From NCBI GenBank assembly GCA_037447655.1, contig JBBHKE010001171.1, positions 94,978-158,977 of the forward strand: a DNA stretch of 64,000 bases, given 5' to 3'. The notes under the pieces were generated by a model, which was given only the letters and a program-made list of their open reading frames with translations, did not search any database and had not been told where the DNA came from. Shown piece by piece: positions 49,868 to 59,282 of this stretch. A program made the translations under genes and the position numbers. The DNA comes from Zygnema cylindricum (taxonomy: Eukaryota; Streptophyta; Zygnematophyceae; Zygnematales; Zygnemataceae). How positions within the stretch are numbered: the stretch's first letter is position 1; each line of letters starts with the position of its first letter.

Positions 49868-50063
49868 GAAGGAGTTCGCCTTCCTTGGAAGTAGTGCAAT
49901 ACCAAGGCGACGCTTGAGAGTCCGACCAGCAAGCTGATCTTTGGAGCTCTCCCCCAGCAAAAATAAGGTTAATATCGTGTGGCCCGATGGGCCACGTATC
50001 AGATATTAAACTGATAAGAACAGATACTACACTTGATCTTAGCCAAAAGGCCGAGAAAGGTAT
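49868..50063 (-). ncRNA. U2: U2 spliceosomal snRNA
   Basis: The minus strand from 50063 reads ATACCTTTCTCGGCCTTTTG, the conserved U2 5' end. The branch-point-pairing GTAGTA lies within AAGTGTAGTATCTG, and a stem-loop IIb region (GTGGCCCATCGGGCCAC) follows. The Sm site ATTTTTG is in place, and the terminal hairpin contains GGTATTGCACTACTTCC. Length is set at about 196 by analogy with plant U2; the exact 3' end is uncertain by a few bases. All key parts are intact and the promoter is intact, so this looks like an expressed gene rather than a pseudogene. U2 pairs with the intron branch site in the spliceosome. Confidence 0.97.
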
Positions 50064-50087
50064 ACTTTCTCACCTAGTTGAAGACTA

Positions 50088-50133
50088 CTTTATATGTTCA
50101 CTGCGAGACCTCAAGAGGCAGTCAATGTGGGCA
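50088..50133 (-). promoter_or_regulatory. Plant snRNA promoter: USE and TATA box
   Basis: Read on the minus strand, TGCCCACATTGAC (50133-50121) matches the plant upstream sequence element (consensus near RTCCCACATCG), and ATATAAAG (50095-50088) is a TATA box about 30 bases before the U2 start. The centres are about 35 bases apart, which fits the spacing reported for Pol II-transcribed plant snRNA genes rather than the shorter Pol III spacing. Confidence 0.85.
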
Positions 50134-50232
50134 AAATATCATGAGTCGATTGCTTCATGATTTCTACTGTACAGTACAGTACAGCCTAGGTTCGTTACGA
50201 GGGCCAGTAGTTAAGAAAACCTTAGTACAGTA

Positions 50233-50449
50233 CACCGCCAATCGTTATTAGCGTGTAAGTTTTTTTAGCGTATACGAATAATTAGCGTGGTTTACGCTAA
50301 TTGGGAATTCGGAAATTTTCGAAGAAATCGTCTATTCTAATTAGGAATTAGGGTTTTTTTTAAATAGTGTGGATAATTCTATTTGAGAATAAAATAAAAA
50401 AAAAGCGGGACGGAATTAGCGTACACAACGCTAATAACGATTGGCGGTG
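50233..50449. mobile_element. TA-target MITE, 217 bp (CACCGCC subfamily)
   Basis: The ends are CACCGCCAATCGTTATTAGC and the inverted GCTAATAACGATTGGCGGTG, flanked by TA. It matches the left 200 bases of the 710-bp element at 24516. It begins 170 bases upstream of the U2 start. A left-end fragment of the CACCGCGAATCG subfamily follows at about 50466 and is cut off at an A-rich run near 50560. Confidence 0.88.
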
Positions 50450-50733
50450 TACAGTACTGTACTGTACACAGCGCATCATTATTAGTGTCAAAGTTTAAAT
50501 AGTGTGGAAGTAAATATACCGTCATTGACGATAATTAAGATTTAAAAAAAAAAAAAAAAAACGGAGTACGGACACATCCTCTTGCTGGATGATCGTGGTT
50601 TTTTAGTTTTTACATTTCCTTTTTCTGTTGCTCATTTCTTTCGCCAGCATGCTCTATAAAACCACCTGTAAAAAAAAAATCACGTCGAAAATCACATAAA
50701 GGCTGTACATGCAAGTAATTTTAGCACAAGTAA

Positions 50734-51418
50734 GGGCATGGTTACATCAGGAGGTCTCTGTAATAGTACGGACAGCAAAATTTCTGTATTACATAGGCCT
50801 CGGTTACATCGCGTATCGTCTGTAAAAAAGATTTTACATTCGTGTTCTGATTTGAGTGGTTCCACGTAGGTCGACGATCAAATCTCTAAAATCGCAAAGA
50901 TTTGGAAACCGACCACTTTCGAATGAAAATCCGTACTTGCGCATTTCGTACGTGTACTCCGCAAGTGTACCGCGTCAATGTACCTCAGAGATCTCCTTCA
51001 CTCTGCTGACTTTCAGGAAAAAATAGTAATTCTTTTCTGCAAAAATTTTACGGTCACCTTATCCGAAGGCACGTGACTTTGGGGGCGTGTGAAAATTTTC
51101 ATTTTTCATCGACGCACGTGTCTATCGTCCAGGTGTAGTGAAATGACTGGTTCTGTATTGGTGAACCCACCTCCGCGAGGTGGGTTCACCAGCGGAGGTG
51201 GGTTCACCAATACAGAGGCGCATGGAGCGATTGCTTCGCAGATGAAAACCAAAATGTAATCGGACGGTCGACGTATTCTCCTGGATACTTGGAGAATCGT
51301 AATCTTATTTTCTGTAATGTTGTTTTCAAGAAACTCACGAAAATATAGTACGGCATGGTACGAGCAAGTACAAAATTCTGTATTAAACCTCACTTTTCGT
51401 CTGATGTAACCATACCCT
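50734..51418. mobile_element. PIF/Harbinger-like MITE, 685 bp, TAA target site
   Basis: The left end GGGCATGGTTACATCAGGAG pairs with the inverted right end CTGATGTAACCATACCC, and TAA is present on both sides. The target and GGG start fit Tourist/PIF-Harbinger elements. The interior includes GTAC-rich sequence and a perfect hairpin at 51153-51215. No coding capacity is seen. Confidence 0.8.
51153..51215. repeat. Perfect hairpin, 24-bp arms
   Basis: CTGTATTGGTGAACCCACCT(CCGC) at 51153-51176 is perfectly complementary to 51192-51215. The 15-base loop (51177-51191) is itself a third copy of the GAGGTGGGTTCACCA part of the arm. It is GC-rich and stable compared with surrounding DNA. Confidence 0.9.
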
Positions 51419-51740
51419 AAGTTTTGTGGAATTTTTTTCCCGTGGGTTCTAACGCGTTCCAAAAGTTTGCTTCCAGCTCACTTGTCTCTCGCCTTTAACC
51501 CTTTCATTTATTGCACGATTTTTTAAGTAGACATCGTTTATTCGTATCCCTGTTCCTTTTCCAAGTTAGCGGGAGTTACTCGGCCTAGGCAGAGAGCATT
51601 TGCTATCCATAATCGAGTCAAAAATGCTAAAATAGGAACTTCACTTCATTTCCACTTGTTTGCTTGCATCATCGCTAGCAGCTGAATTTGCAAAGAAATT
51701 ACTTTGACACAACCTTTTCTTTGCAGTTTATTTTCCAAAA

Positions 51741-54579
51741 ATGGCTTCTTCCGCATTCATTCTGTGTTTTTCCACCGCTTTGTTTTTCTTTACTGGATTC
51801 TCACAAGCTTTGTCTCTGGCAACTGAAGAATCTGTCGATTCTCCTCCTATATTAGGCTCCATCGTTTTTGCAGTCGTGGGCCGCACAGAATATGCTTTTG
51901 ACCTCTATTCGCTAGCCTCTCCATCACTTGAAGCTGAGACAAACCCCTTGGACAATTTTTTGGAGCTTGGAACAGCCAGAAAATCTTATAAGCTTTCTGG
52001 AATAGGAGAAAATCATAAAACTATTTTGCTAGAAACCGAAACTCTCGAAGAAATCCACCACACAGCTGGTTCTTCAGTAAACTACAACGGACAATTTATT
52101 CCTCCTGACTCCAAGCTAAGAGAGGTCCTTTCAAAAACGTACCCTTTGAAACTTGGTAGAGCTGACAGTGCATCTCCAGACATTCTGTTTGTTTCTGAAC
52201 GAAGTGAAAACATTGCTGAGATATTTTTCCAGGGATTTGGAACATCAAATGCTCTCCAGTTGACCCATGGCTTGGCTTTTCATGACCATCCACGCATAGT
52301 ACCAGGAACTGCTGAGTTAATTTTGCTGGCTACTGAGCTGCCTTCAGGGAAACCAAGGCAGGGTTGGACAGCAGTATACAAGCATGACTTTGAGAGCAAC
52401 AAGACTATGGTGAGTCCTTAAGTTCCAAAAACCTTAAGTTCCAAAAAGAATATGCAGGGATAGAATTGAAGATGTTACGGAGCATTCGTGTTAGTGTAAG
52501 TTCTGATCTTATTTCTGCTGTTGAAGTTATGAAGCCATATTCTGGGATAAAGTCATTGTGTTTTAATTGTGTTTCTGCTTCTGCTATGGGCTGGCGGGAG
52601 CACTTGTTTCATTTATTGAGAGTCTATGGCTTGCCTAATTGATGGACTTTTTTCTCCTGGCAAAGAATACCAAATATTGGTTTTTGTTTATCAGCTATGA
52701 GTTTTGTGGTTTTTTTTGGCTGTTGTACAAGTCATATTTGACACCTTGGTTACTTCTGTGGGCAAAAATACCTGTCATTTAATTGGCCACTGTGATTGTC
52801 TTCTCAACATAATTGCTTATTTGATAATTACTCACTTTTTGGCTTTTAACTATCTTCCATGTTTAGGATTTTATATTTTCTATAACTTCTTTCTAACTTC
52901 CCGCATTCATTCTTGCTATCTTGTTTCTGTTTATCATTTGCTATGTGTAGCGTCTGACCCCTAAAGGCATCACCGACTATAGTCCTGCTGTGTCTCCTTC
53001 AGGAAAATGGGTAGCAGTAGCCTCAACAGAGGGTCACCCATGGCAGCGTGAGTTCACCGTCCTGCCACTTGATATCTTCATCTTTCAAACATCGGACGGT
53101 TCAAAGCGGCGACTCATTGCAGCTAATGGCAGCTGGCCATCCTTTGGACCCAACGACAAAACCCTTTACTTCCATAGAGCTGCTTCAGATGGCTGGTATA
53201 GTATCTTCAAGGTAGAGCTCCCAGAGGATTTGGCAAGCGTGGAGGGGCCTTTGGAGGCTGTGAGAGTCACTCCCCCTGGGGTACATGCTTTGACTCCTGC
53301 AGCTGCCCCATCAGGAAAATTTCTGGTTGTAACAACAAGGCGACCTCCTTCAGTGATTCGTCATGTTGAGGTGTTTGACTTGGAGGCCAAAAACTTTATT
53401 CCACTGACTGAGCTCGTCCATCCAGACGCCCAACATTATAGCCCTTTTGTGTCTCACGACTCTTCGAGAATCGGATATCACAGGTGCCGAGCAGCAAGTA
53501 ATTCCGTATCTTACACAGAGTTAGAACTGGGGGGAAGTTTATCAGGGAAAAGTCTAACCAGAGATTACACTGTCCCTAACCTTGAGTTTCTGCGATCCCC
53601 TCAGCCTGGACTGTCTCTTTTACGGGCAAGTGGTGATTTTCCTGTCTTTTCTCCTTCTGGGACTTTAGTGGCAATGATTCCGACTGTCGGTGCTCCAAGT
53701 TCAGGAGTTGTAGTGATGAACATTGATGGGAGTGATCGACGTGAAGTGTTCAGAGGGGCAGCTTTTGGATTGTCTTGGAATCCTGTGAAAAATGACACTT
53801 TATACACTAGTTGTGGTGGAATATTTGCATCGGAGGACACGGCAGTGCAGATTGTGGCTATATCAGGTGCAGATAAGGGCAGCCTTGAAAAAAGGGAAGG
53901 AAATTACAACCTTGCTCCACAGCCACGGCCTACATGGCGAGCACTTACAAAATCTGGAACTGGGAACAATGCATTCCCTGCTGTATCTCATGATGGAAAG
54001 AGAGTAGTATTTCGCTCTGGCCGGTCAGGACACAAAAATTTGTATATTATGGATGCTGAGGAAGGAGAGGAAGCTTATTTGACGAGATTGACAGACGGGC
54101 CATGGACAGATACTATGCCGGCATGGTCGCCAGATGGAAAGTGGATTGCTTTCAGCTCAGACCGTGAACTGAAGGGAACATTTGGTATCTACTTAGTTCA
54201 TCCCGACGGTTCCGGATTGCACAAATTTTTCTGTACTGGCCCTGGAGGCAGATCCACTCACCCCTTTTTTAGTCCTGATTCCACAAAACTTGTGTTCACA
54301 ACTGATTATGCAGGACTCTCTGCAGAACCGGTTACAATGGCACATCAATATCAACCATATGGTGAGATACACATCATCAATCTAGACAGAACTGGTTTAA
54401 TTAGGATGACTCATAACCAAGTAGAGGATGGGACCCCTTCATGGGGGGCATCATACATTGGTCCAACGGACATTCGAAAAGAGGGGAAGAAGGTTTCATG
54501 TAGCTTTACGGACTTCAGGTATTTGAGTGGCCCTGTCAGTAATGGAGCATTTAGCAATACCACTGTTATTTGTCGATAG
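51741..54579 (+). CDS. Secreted TolB/WD40-like beta-propeller protein (DPP6-N-like)
   Basis: Two exons, 51741-52409 and 52951-54579, join in phase to give about 765 residues. The N-terminus is a clear signal peptide (MASSAFILCFSTALFFFTGF, then SQALS). The mature protein has repeated TolB/PD40-type blades, for example DYSPAVSPSGKWVAVAS, FPAVSHDGKRVVFRSG, MPAWSPDGKWIAFSSD and THPFFSPDSTKLVFTTD. It therefore resembles the plant family annotated as DPP6 N-terminal-like or TolB-related, which lacks a peptidase domain. No catalytic serine-peptidase domain follows the propeller here either. The likely location is apoplast or endomembrane; the biochemical role is not known for the family. AATAAA signals follow at 54799 and 54919. 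Confidence 0.9.
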
Positions 54580-56169
54580 GAGCTATCGTAGTGTGTACAG
54601 GATGTGAATGAGGATTTGTACGTGACTTACAGGTTTTGTTCTTCGGTTCGATTGTCGCCTATTGTTGTAATTCTCCTGCGACTTCTGCTGGCAAAAATTG
54701 TAAATTCTAGTGTTATTTTGTAGACTTTTGCCAGCAGATTTTTGTGTTCTCTTGCATTACTGTGTTTTAGTGAGGTTAGAAATTGTACATATATTTCAAA
54801 TAAATTTGCTTGCTTTTTTTTGTATTTTCTCGCAATGCTATGTTTTAGAAATGTACATATATTTGAAATGTTTTCGTTGTTTTCTTTACATATGCAACAT
54901 GTGATAAGCAAATAATTCAATAAATGGTTACTAGCTTCATAAGTGACAAATCTTATTCTTGTTCTTTTACAAATGATTTAGTATGACGAATTCTGGTTGA
55001 TATGCCTCGCTTGTCCCTGACGGGGAAGAAAGTGCTATAGAATTTTTACTGATTGCAAGTTGTAAATTTTGCATTCATATTTCTCTGTTCCTCTGTTTTG
55101 CTGAGCTATTCCGCTTCACAATGATGAGCCCTATGTTTGTATAAATACTAGCAGAACTGCCTAAAAAAAGAGCTCATTAAGGATTTATTTTTGAAGGAAT
55201 TGAGAAGTGGTCATAGATATTTTTGCACTCTGATGCATCCACACTCTTTTTTGGTGTTCTCACCACAAAAGCTACCTTGTGGGGTCATACTTTTGATTTT
55301 GGAGACTACCGATATTCTGGTGAGCGATTTCAGAAATCAAACATGAGGACAAACACTAAGCCGACGGTGTTAATAACTTTTATAAGAGGTAGATCCATTC
55401 GCCATTTCAAATTGTGATGGGTCGATAGATGATTGCACGTAGGTCGCCAATTTTACCTTGTGAATATTTGAAAGTTGAAACCATAGATGTCCTATGCGTA
55501 TAAAACGCACGGAGTAAACTAACGAATACTACGTAGAGTGCGCATAAAACAATTTCAAACTTCATAAAATTCGCAGTAAAATTCATACTTTTTTGTGCTT
55601 TTCAAATTTAAATATTTAAATATTCAAAACCCTAAAAACTGAAACGTGCAACAAACCAGCGACCAGACTGCCTCGTCGCTGAACCAGCGACCAAACTGCA
55701 CTTAGTGGGTTGAGGGTAGAATAGAGCAGCTGCTATGGCTGCGATGTTCGACCAGCGCAGCTGAGATGTCAGACTAGCGGAGCATGGCAGCATAGCAACG
55801 CTATGCTATAGCGTAGCGTAGCATAGCAACGCAACATGTCCATGGCAGCAAAGCAACACAGCAGGATGTGATTTGATTTTGTGCATTACTAGTCTGAGTG
55901 TAGCACCCCTTGTGTGTTATTTCATCACCCCTTTTACATGGCTGAACCAGCGACCAGCGACCAGACTGACTGGTTGTTGAACCAGTGACCATACTGCCTC
56001 GTTGTTGGTACAACATGGCTTTGTTAAAAAATGTCAGCGATAAAAAAAGCCATGTCCATAACAAAAAATGACAAAGTTCACATTGAAGCAAATAAAAACA
56101 AAGTTTGTATTGATCGGAGGGATATGGTTTAATTCTCACATAAAAAATATGTCAACTCATTGTAGGCTG

Positions 56170-56171
<2 letters not shown>
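54580..56171. other. Intergenic with low-complexity patches
   Basis: It begins with the 3' flank of the propeller gene. From about 55640 to 55990 a word like GAACCAGCGACCAGACTG is repeated several times. A palindromic GCATAGCAACGCTATGC-type patch lies at 55785-55835. No gene is recognised. Confidence 0.45.
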
Positions 56172-56233
<62 letters not shown>

Positions 56234-56250
56234 TATATAGATATATATAT
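56172..56250. repeat. (AT)n microsatellite
   Basis: About 80 bases of nearly uninterrupted AT dinucleotides, with a few ATAG variants at the right end. It sits just downstream of the decayed hAT transposase. Confidence 0.97.
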
Positions 56251-56269
56251 CTCCCCTATCTCTCTTTAC

Positions 56270-58120
56270 TCCAAATCTACGTCAAACATGTCTTCATCAA
56301 ACTCCTCTTCCCCTACCTCCCCTTTTTCTTCCTCCCATGCTACCATTTCCTCTTCATAATTAACATTCCTGGTGTTCTGTAATAATCTGAGATTGCTAAA
56401 AACCCAAACCAAATCATTGGCTTTTTTAGCTGTCAACCGGTTCCTTTTCTTAGAGTGAATATGGTCATAGGTTGACCAATTCCCCTCACATGAGTTGGCA
56501 ACTGCCCCTTAAGCAAGGATCCTAATTGCTACTTTTTGTAAGATAGGGGTGACAGCCCCAAACTGCTGCCACCACTTCCACCCTGGTATCTTCTTAGCAC
56601 AAGTCTTTGTCACCTCCCTCCCAAATATGCCCTCAAAACCTTTATACTTAGACAACTCAGAGTAGGTCGCAGCCTTGTCCGCCACATTAGGTAACATCTT
56701 ATCAAGCATTATTTGGAAACCTTCCATTATTTTCACATTTGAAAGTTGACCATACTCGTCACTTTGGTACTCGGGGTCGAGCACAAAGCCAGCAACATAT
56801 ATTGGGCTATGTGCCATCTCCCATCTGGCGATGTAAGACACCTTCAACTCCTCTAAAATCTGCAGGCCTTCGTAATTTCGCGCTCCTCCATTGCTGGATA
56901 TCTTCACTAAGAACTCCCCAACAGTGTTAAAACCATGATAAACCTTCCCCACGTTTGGGCTCCCTTTGTCGCACTCCCTCATCAACCGCACTACGGGTTC
57001 TGAAACTGTCACAGCCTCAGTCACTCTCGTCTAAAACTTCGGGTTCATGATAAAGCCTTTAATCTTCGCACCCTCTAACTTGTATAGAGACTTCAATAAC
57101 CAGTGTTTGTAAGCATCATCAAACATCAAGATCTCTAAGCTATCCTTCACCTCTAAAAACCTGTGTAGCATGATAAAATTTGTAGCAAACCTGGTCTCTC
57201 CTGGTTTCAAAAGCCTAAGTTTGGATATTTTGTGGAACAAGGCTGCATTCATGTGATGATTCATGATAAATTTCAACACCTCCTTCGCCTTTCGAACAAG
57301 TGTTGAAATAAATGATAATTTGCCCCAATCCTCCAACATTAGGTCCAATACGTGGGCAACGCATGGCGTCCACGTGATGGAAGGATATTTTTTCATGAGC
57401 ATTGAGGCGGCAGCCTTGTTTACAAGAGCAAAATCTGTCACAACTTGTACCACATGCTTGACCCCCACCGCAAGAACTCCTTTCTCTAACACTTGACAAA
57501 CATATTCAGCATCCTTGATTTTCCCTCGAGTGTCTTCCGCCTTGAGAAACATGTCACCTTTGGGGGGTGACAGCTAAAATGTTCAGGAGAGGCGTATCAT
57601 CAACGGCCGCCCAACCACCTGATGTGATTGAGGCACAAATGATTTTTATGGTCTCCAAGTAGCTTGCCAAATCCTTAGTGATCGTTGCTTTCGTCTTAGA
57701 CAGAAGGCAACTTCTCATGGTATTCCTGTGAGGTAACTTGTAGGACGATCCCCGGTCTTCTTCATTGTTGCCTTAAAATATGGGTCGTCTAATAGTTGAA
57801 ACGGCAAACCATTGGCAAAGAAGGCCTTTGCCCATGCTTCATCCACCTCTTTTTTGTTATGCATATTGAATACATTATTTATTTTTGTCTGAACACCTTG
57901 TACCTTGCTACTTTGGCTAGATCCAGATCTAGGACATCTAGTGAGTTCATCCAAATCGGATATGACACGTTTCTGAGAGCCATGAGAAGATTTTGCAGTT
58001 TCCGATGCATTTAACTCTGCTTGCACCTCATCTGGACATAAAATGCAAGCTCTAATGCCCCCACTTTTAATGTTTCCAAGTAGATGGTTTCTAATCCTAA
58101 TTGCAGTATACATAGATGCA
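56270..58120 (-). pseudogene. Decayed hAT transposase (DUF659 + hAT dimerisation)
   Basis: Reading leftwards from 58113, the frame shows an N-terminal region, then a DUF659-like stretch (SYKLPHRNTMRS, TSGGWAAVDDTPLLN, KDAEYVCQVLEKG, VVQVVTDFALVNKAA, TPCVAHVLDLMLEDWG). The C-terminal hAT dimerisation region follows (NSCEGNWSTYDHIHSKKRNR, NDLVWVFSNLRLLQN). It is broken at least four times: a frameshift near 57750, another near 57565 at a six-C run, an in-frame TAG at 57033-57031 and an in-frame TAA at 56509-56507. The order and spacing are those of plant hAT transposases of this class. No terminal inverted repeats were found around it. It cannot be active. Confidence 0.88.
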
Positions 58121-58242
58121 TATTTTGTTATTCCCGAGCATCTCTCCGTTCGGAGCCTTAACGTGATCCCACTCGATTCCTCGTGGCCTAGGCATGGATG
58201 CTTCTCTTTCGATTCGTGGAAACTTGAAGGGTGGGTTCAATG

Positions 58243-58698
58243 CATAGTTTTAAAGTAGGTGAAAGTAGGCCCATACAATATGCCTATTGTACGCAAAACA
58301 TACAATATGACCTTAAGACCCATATTGTATTGGTCGCAAATTGAAAAAAAATAGTAACAGGGTTGAGTTGCACATCGATCGATAGAGAATTAAACGTAAT
58401 GTCTAAATTTTGAAAAACATTCGGACAAAAAATATTTTTTTGTGAGTTTTGAGGTATTTTTTATTTAAACCGTCAGATTTGGACGATCGGACGGTCGATG
58501 ATCAAAGTAGCGATCTTAGAAGATCACATGAAAAGCCCACAACACAACTTACTATAGGACTATTGTCAGATTCGGACGATCGGACGGTCGCTGATCAAGG
58601 TAGCGATCTAAGAAGATCACATGGAAAGCCCATAACACAACTTACGCTAAAGGCGGCTTACGAAAGGCCTACAAAAAAACGCCTACTTTTGAACTATG
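58243..58698. mobile_element. Non-autonomous hAT-like element, 456 bp, perfect 8-bp TSD
   Basis: The termini are CATAGTTTTAAAG and the inverted CTTTTGAACTATG. GTTCAATG is duplicated exactly at 58235-58242 and 58699-58706. The interior shares long blocks with 35625-36272. An internal tandem duplication of about 98 bases (58464 and 58563 onwards, with GACGATCGGACGGTCG in both) gives an open frame with an apparent repeat, which is a by-product. Confidence 0.9.
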
Positions 58699-58706
58699 GT
58701 TCAATG

Positions 58707-59282
58707 ACAAGTTTAATGGCCGATTTTATAGCGTCTCCAGTGGCGGCTTCCTGTGAGGGAGGAGTGTGAAACAGTGCGAAAGAGGAGTGGAGGACACATG
58801 AAAATTCGCGCGAGTCAATGAACCAACGTCTCTTTTTTTGAAAACATCCGTACAATATCTCGTACAGTTTAGACGTACGAAATTTACGAAAGCTACGAAA
58901 CAAACGAATACTACGTATTTTTCGTAAAAAAGTCCAAATCCGTACGAATTGGACATATATGGTTGAAACTTTGAAATTTGAATGCGGTCTTGGCGCCTCT
59001 TTTTGTACGGCGCGTCGTGACGAAATCGACAGCTGTCAGACTACAGTAAAAAAAGTACCGTACTGTATATTACAGAGTACAATCATATACCGTACTTCAT
59101 AGCAACAAAATTCACCCTTTAACTGTTAAAGTCACAAATGAGATGCGTCGGCCGTTTTTTGTCGGTCATTTCCACTGGAAGATAGTATAAATAGCTGAGC
59201 TCTATTCTATTGCCACCCTTCCCAGAAATGGGACGTGCTTCGGGAAGACGCTTGATTACCGTTCCTTCATGATTGACTGTAA
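58707..59282 (+). promoter_or_regulatory. Upstream region of the MSI4/FVE-like gene
   Basis: This lies between the hAT-like element and the first recognised exon. It includes GTACGAAA/TACGAA-rich sequence at 58850-58950 like that inside the repeats. No clear TATA box or other site is seen. Confidence 0.35.

Noticed and set aside
58449-58769. 106-codon frame with a repeated SDLRRSH unit
   Set aside because: It is produced by a tandem DNA duplication inside a non-autonomous hAT-like element, not by a protein-coding gene.
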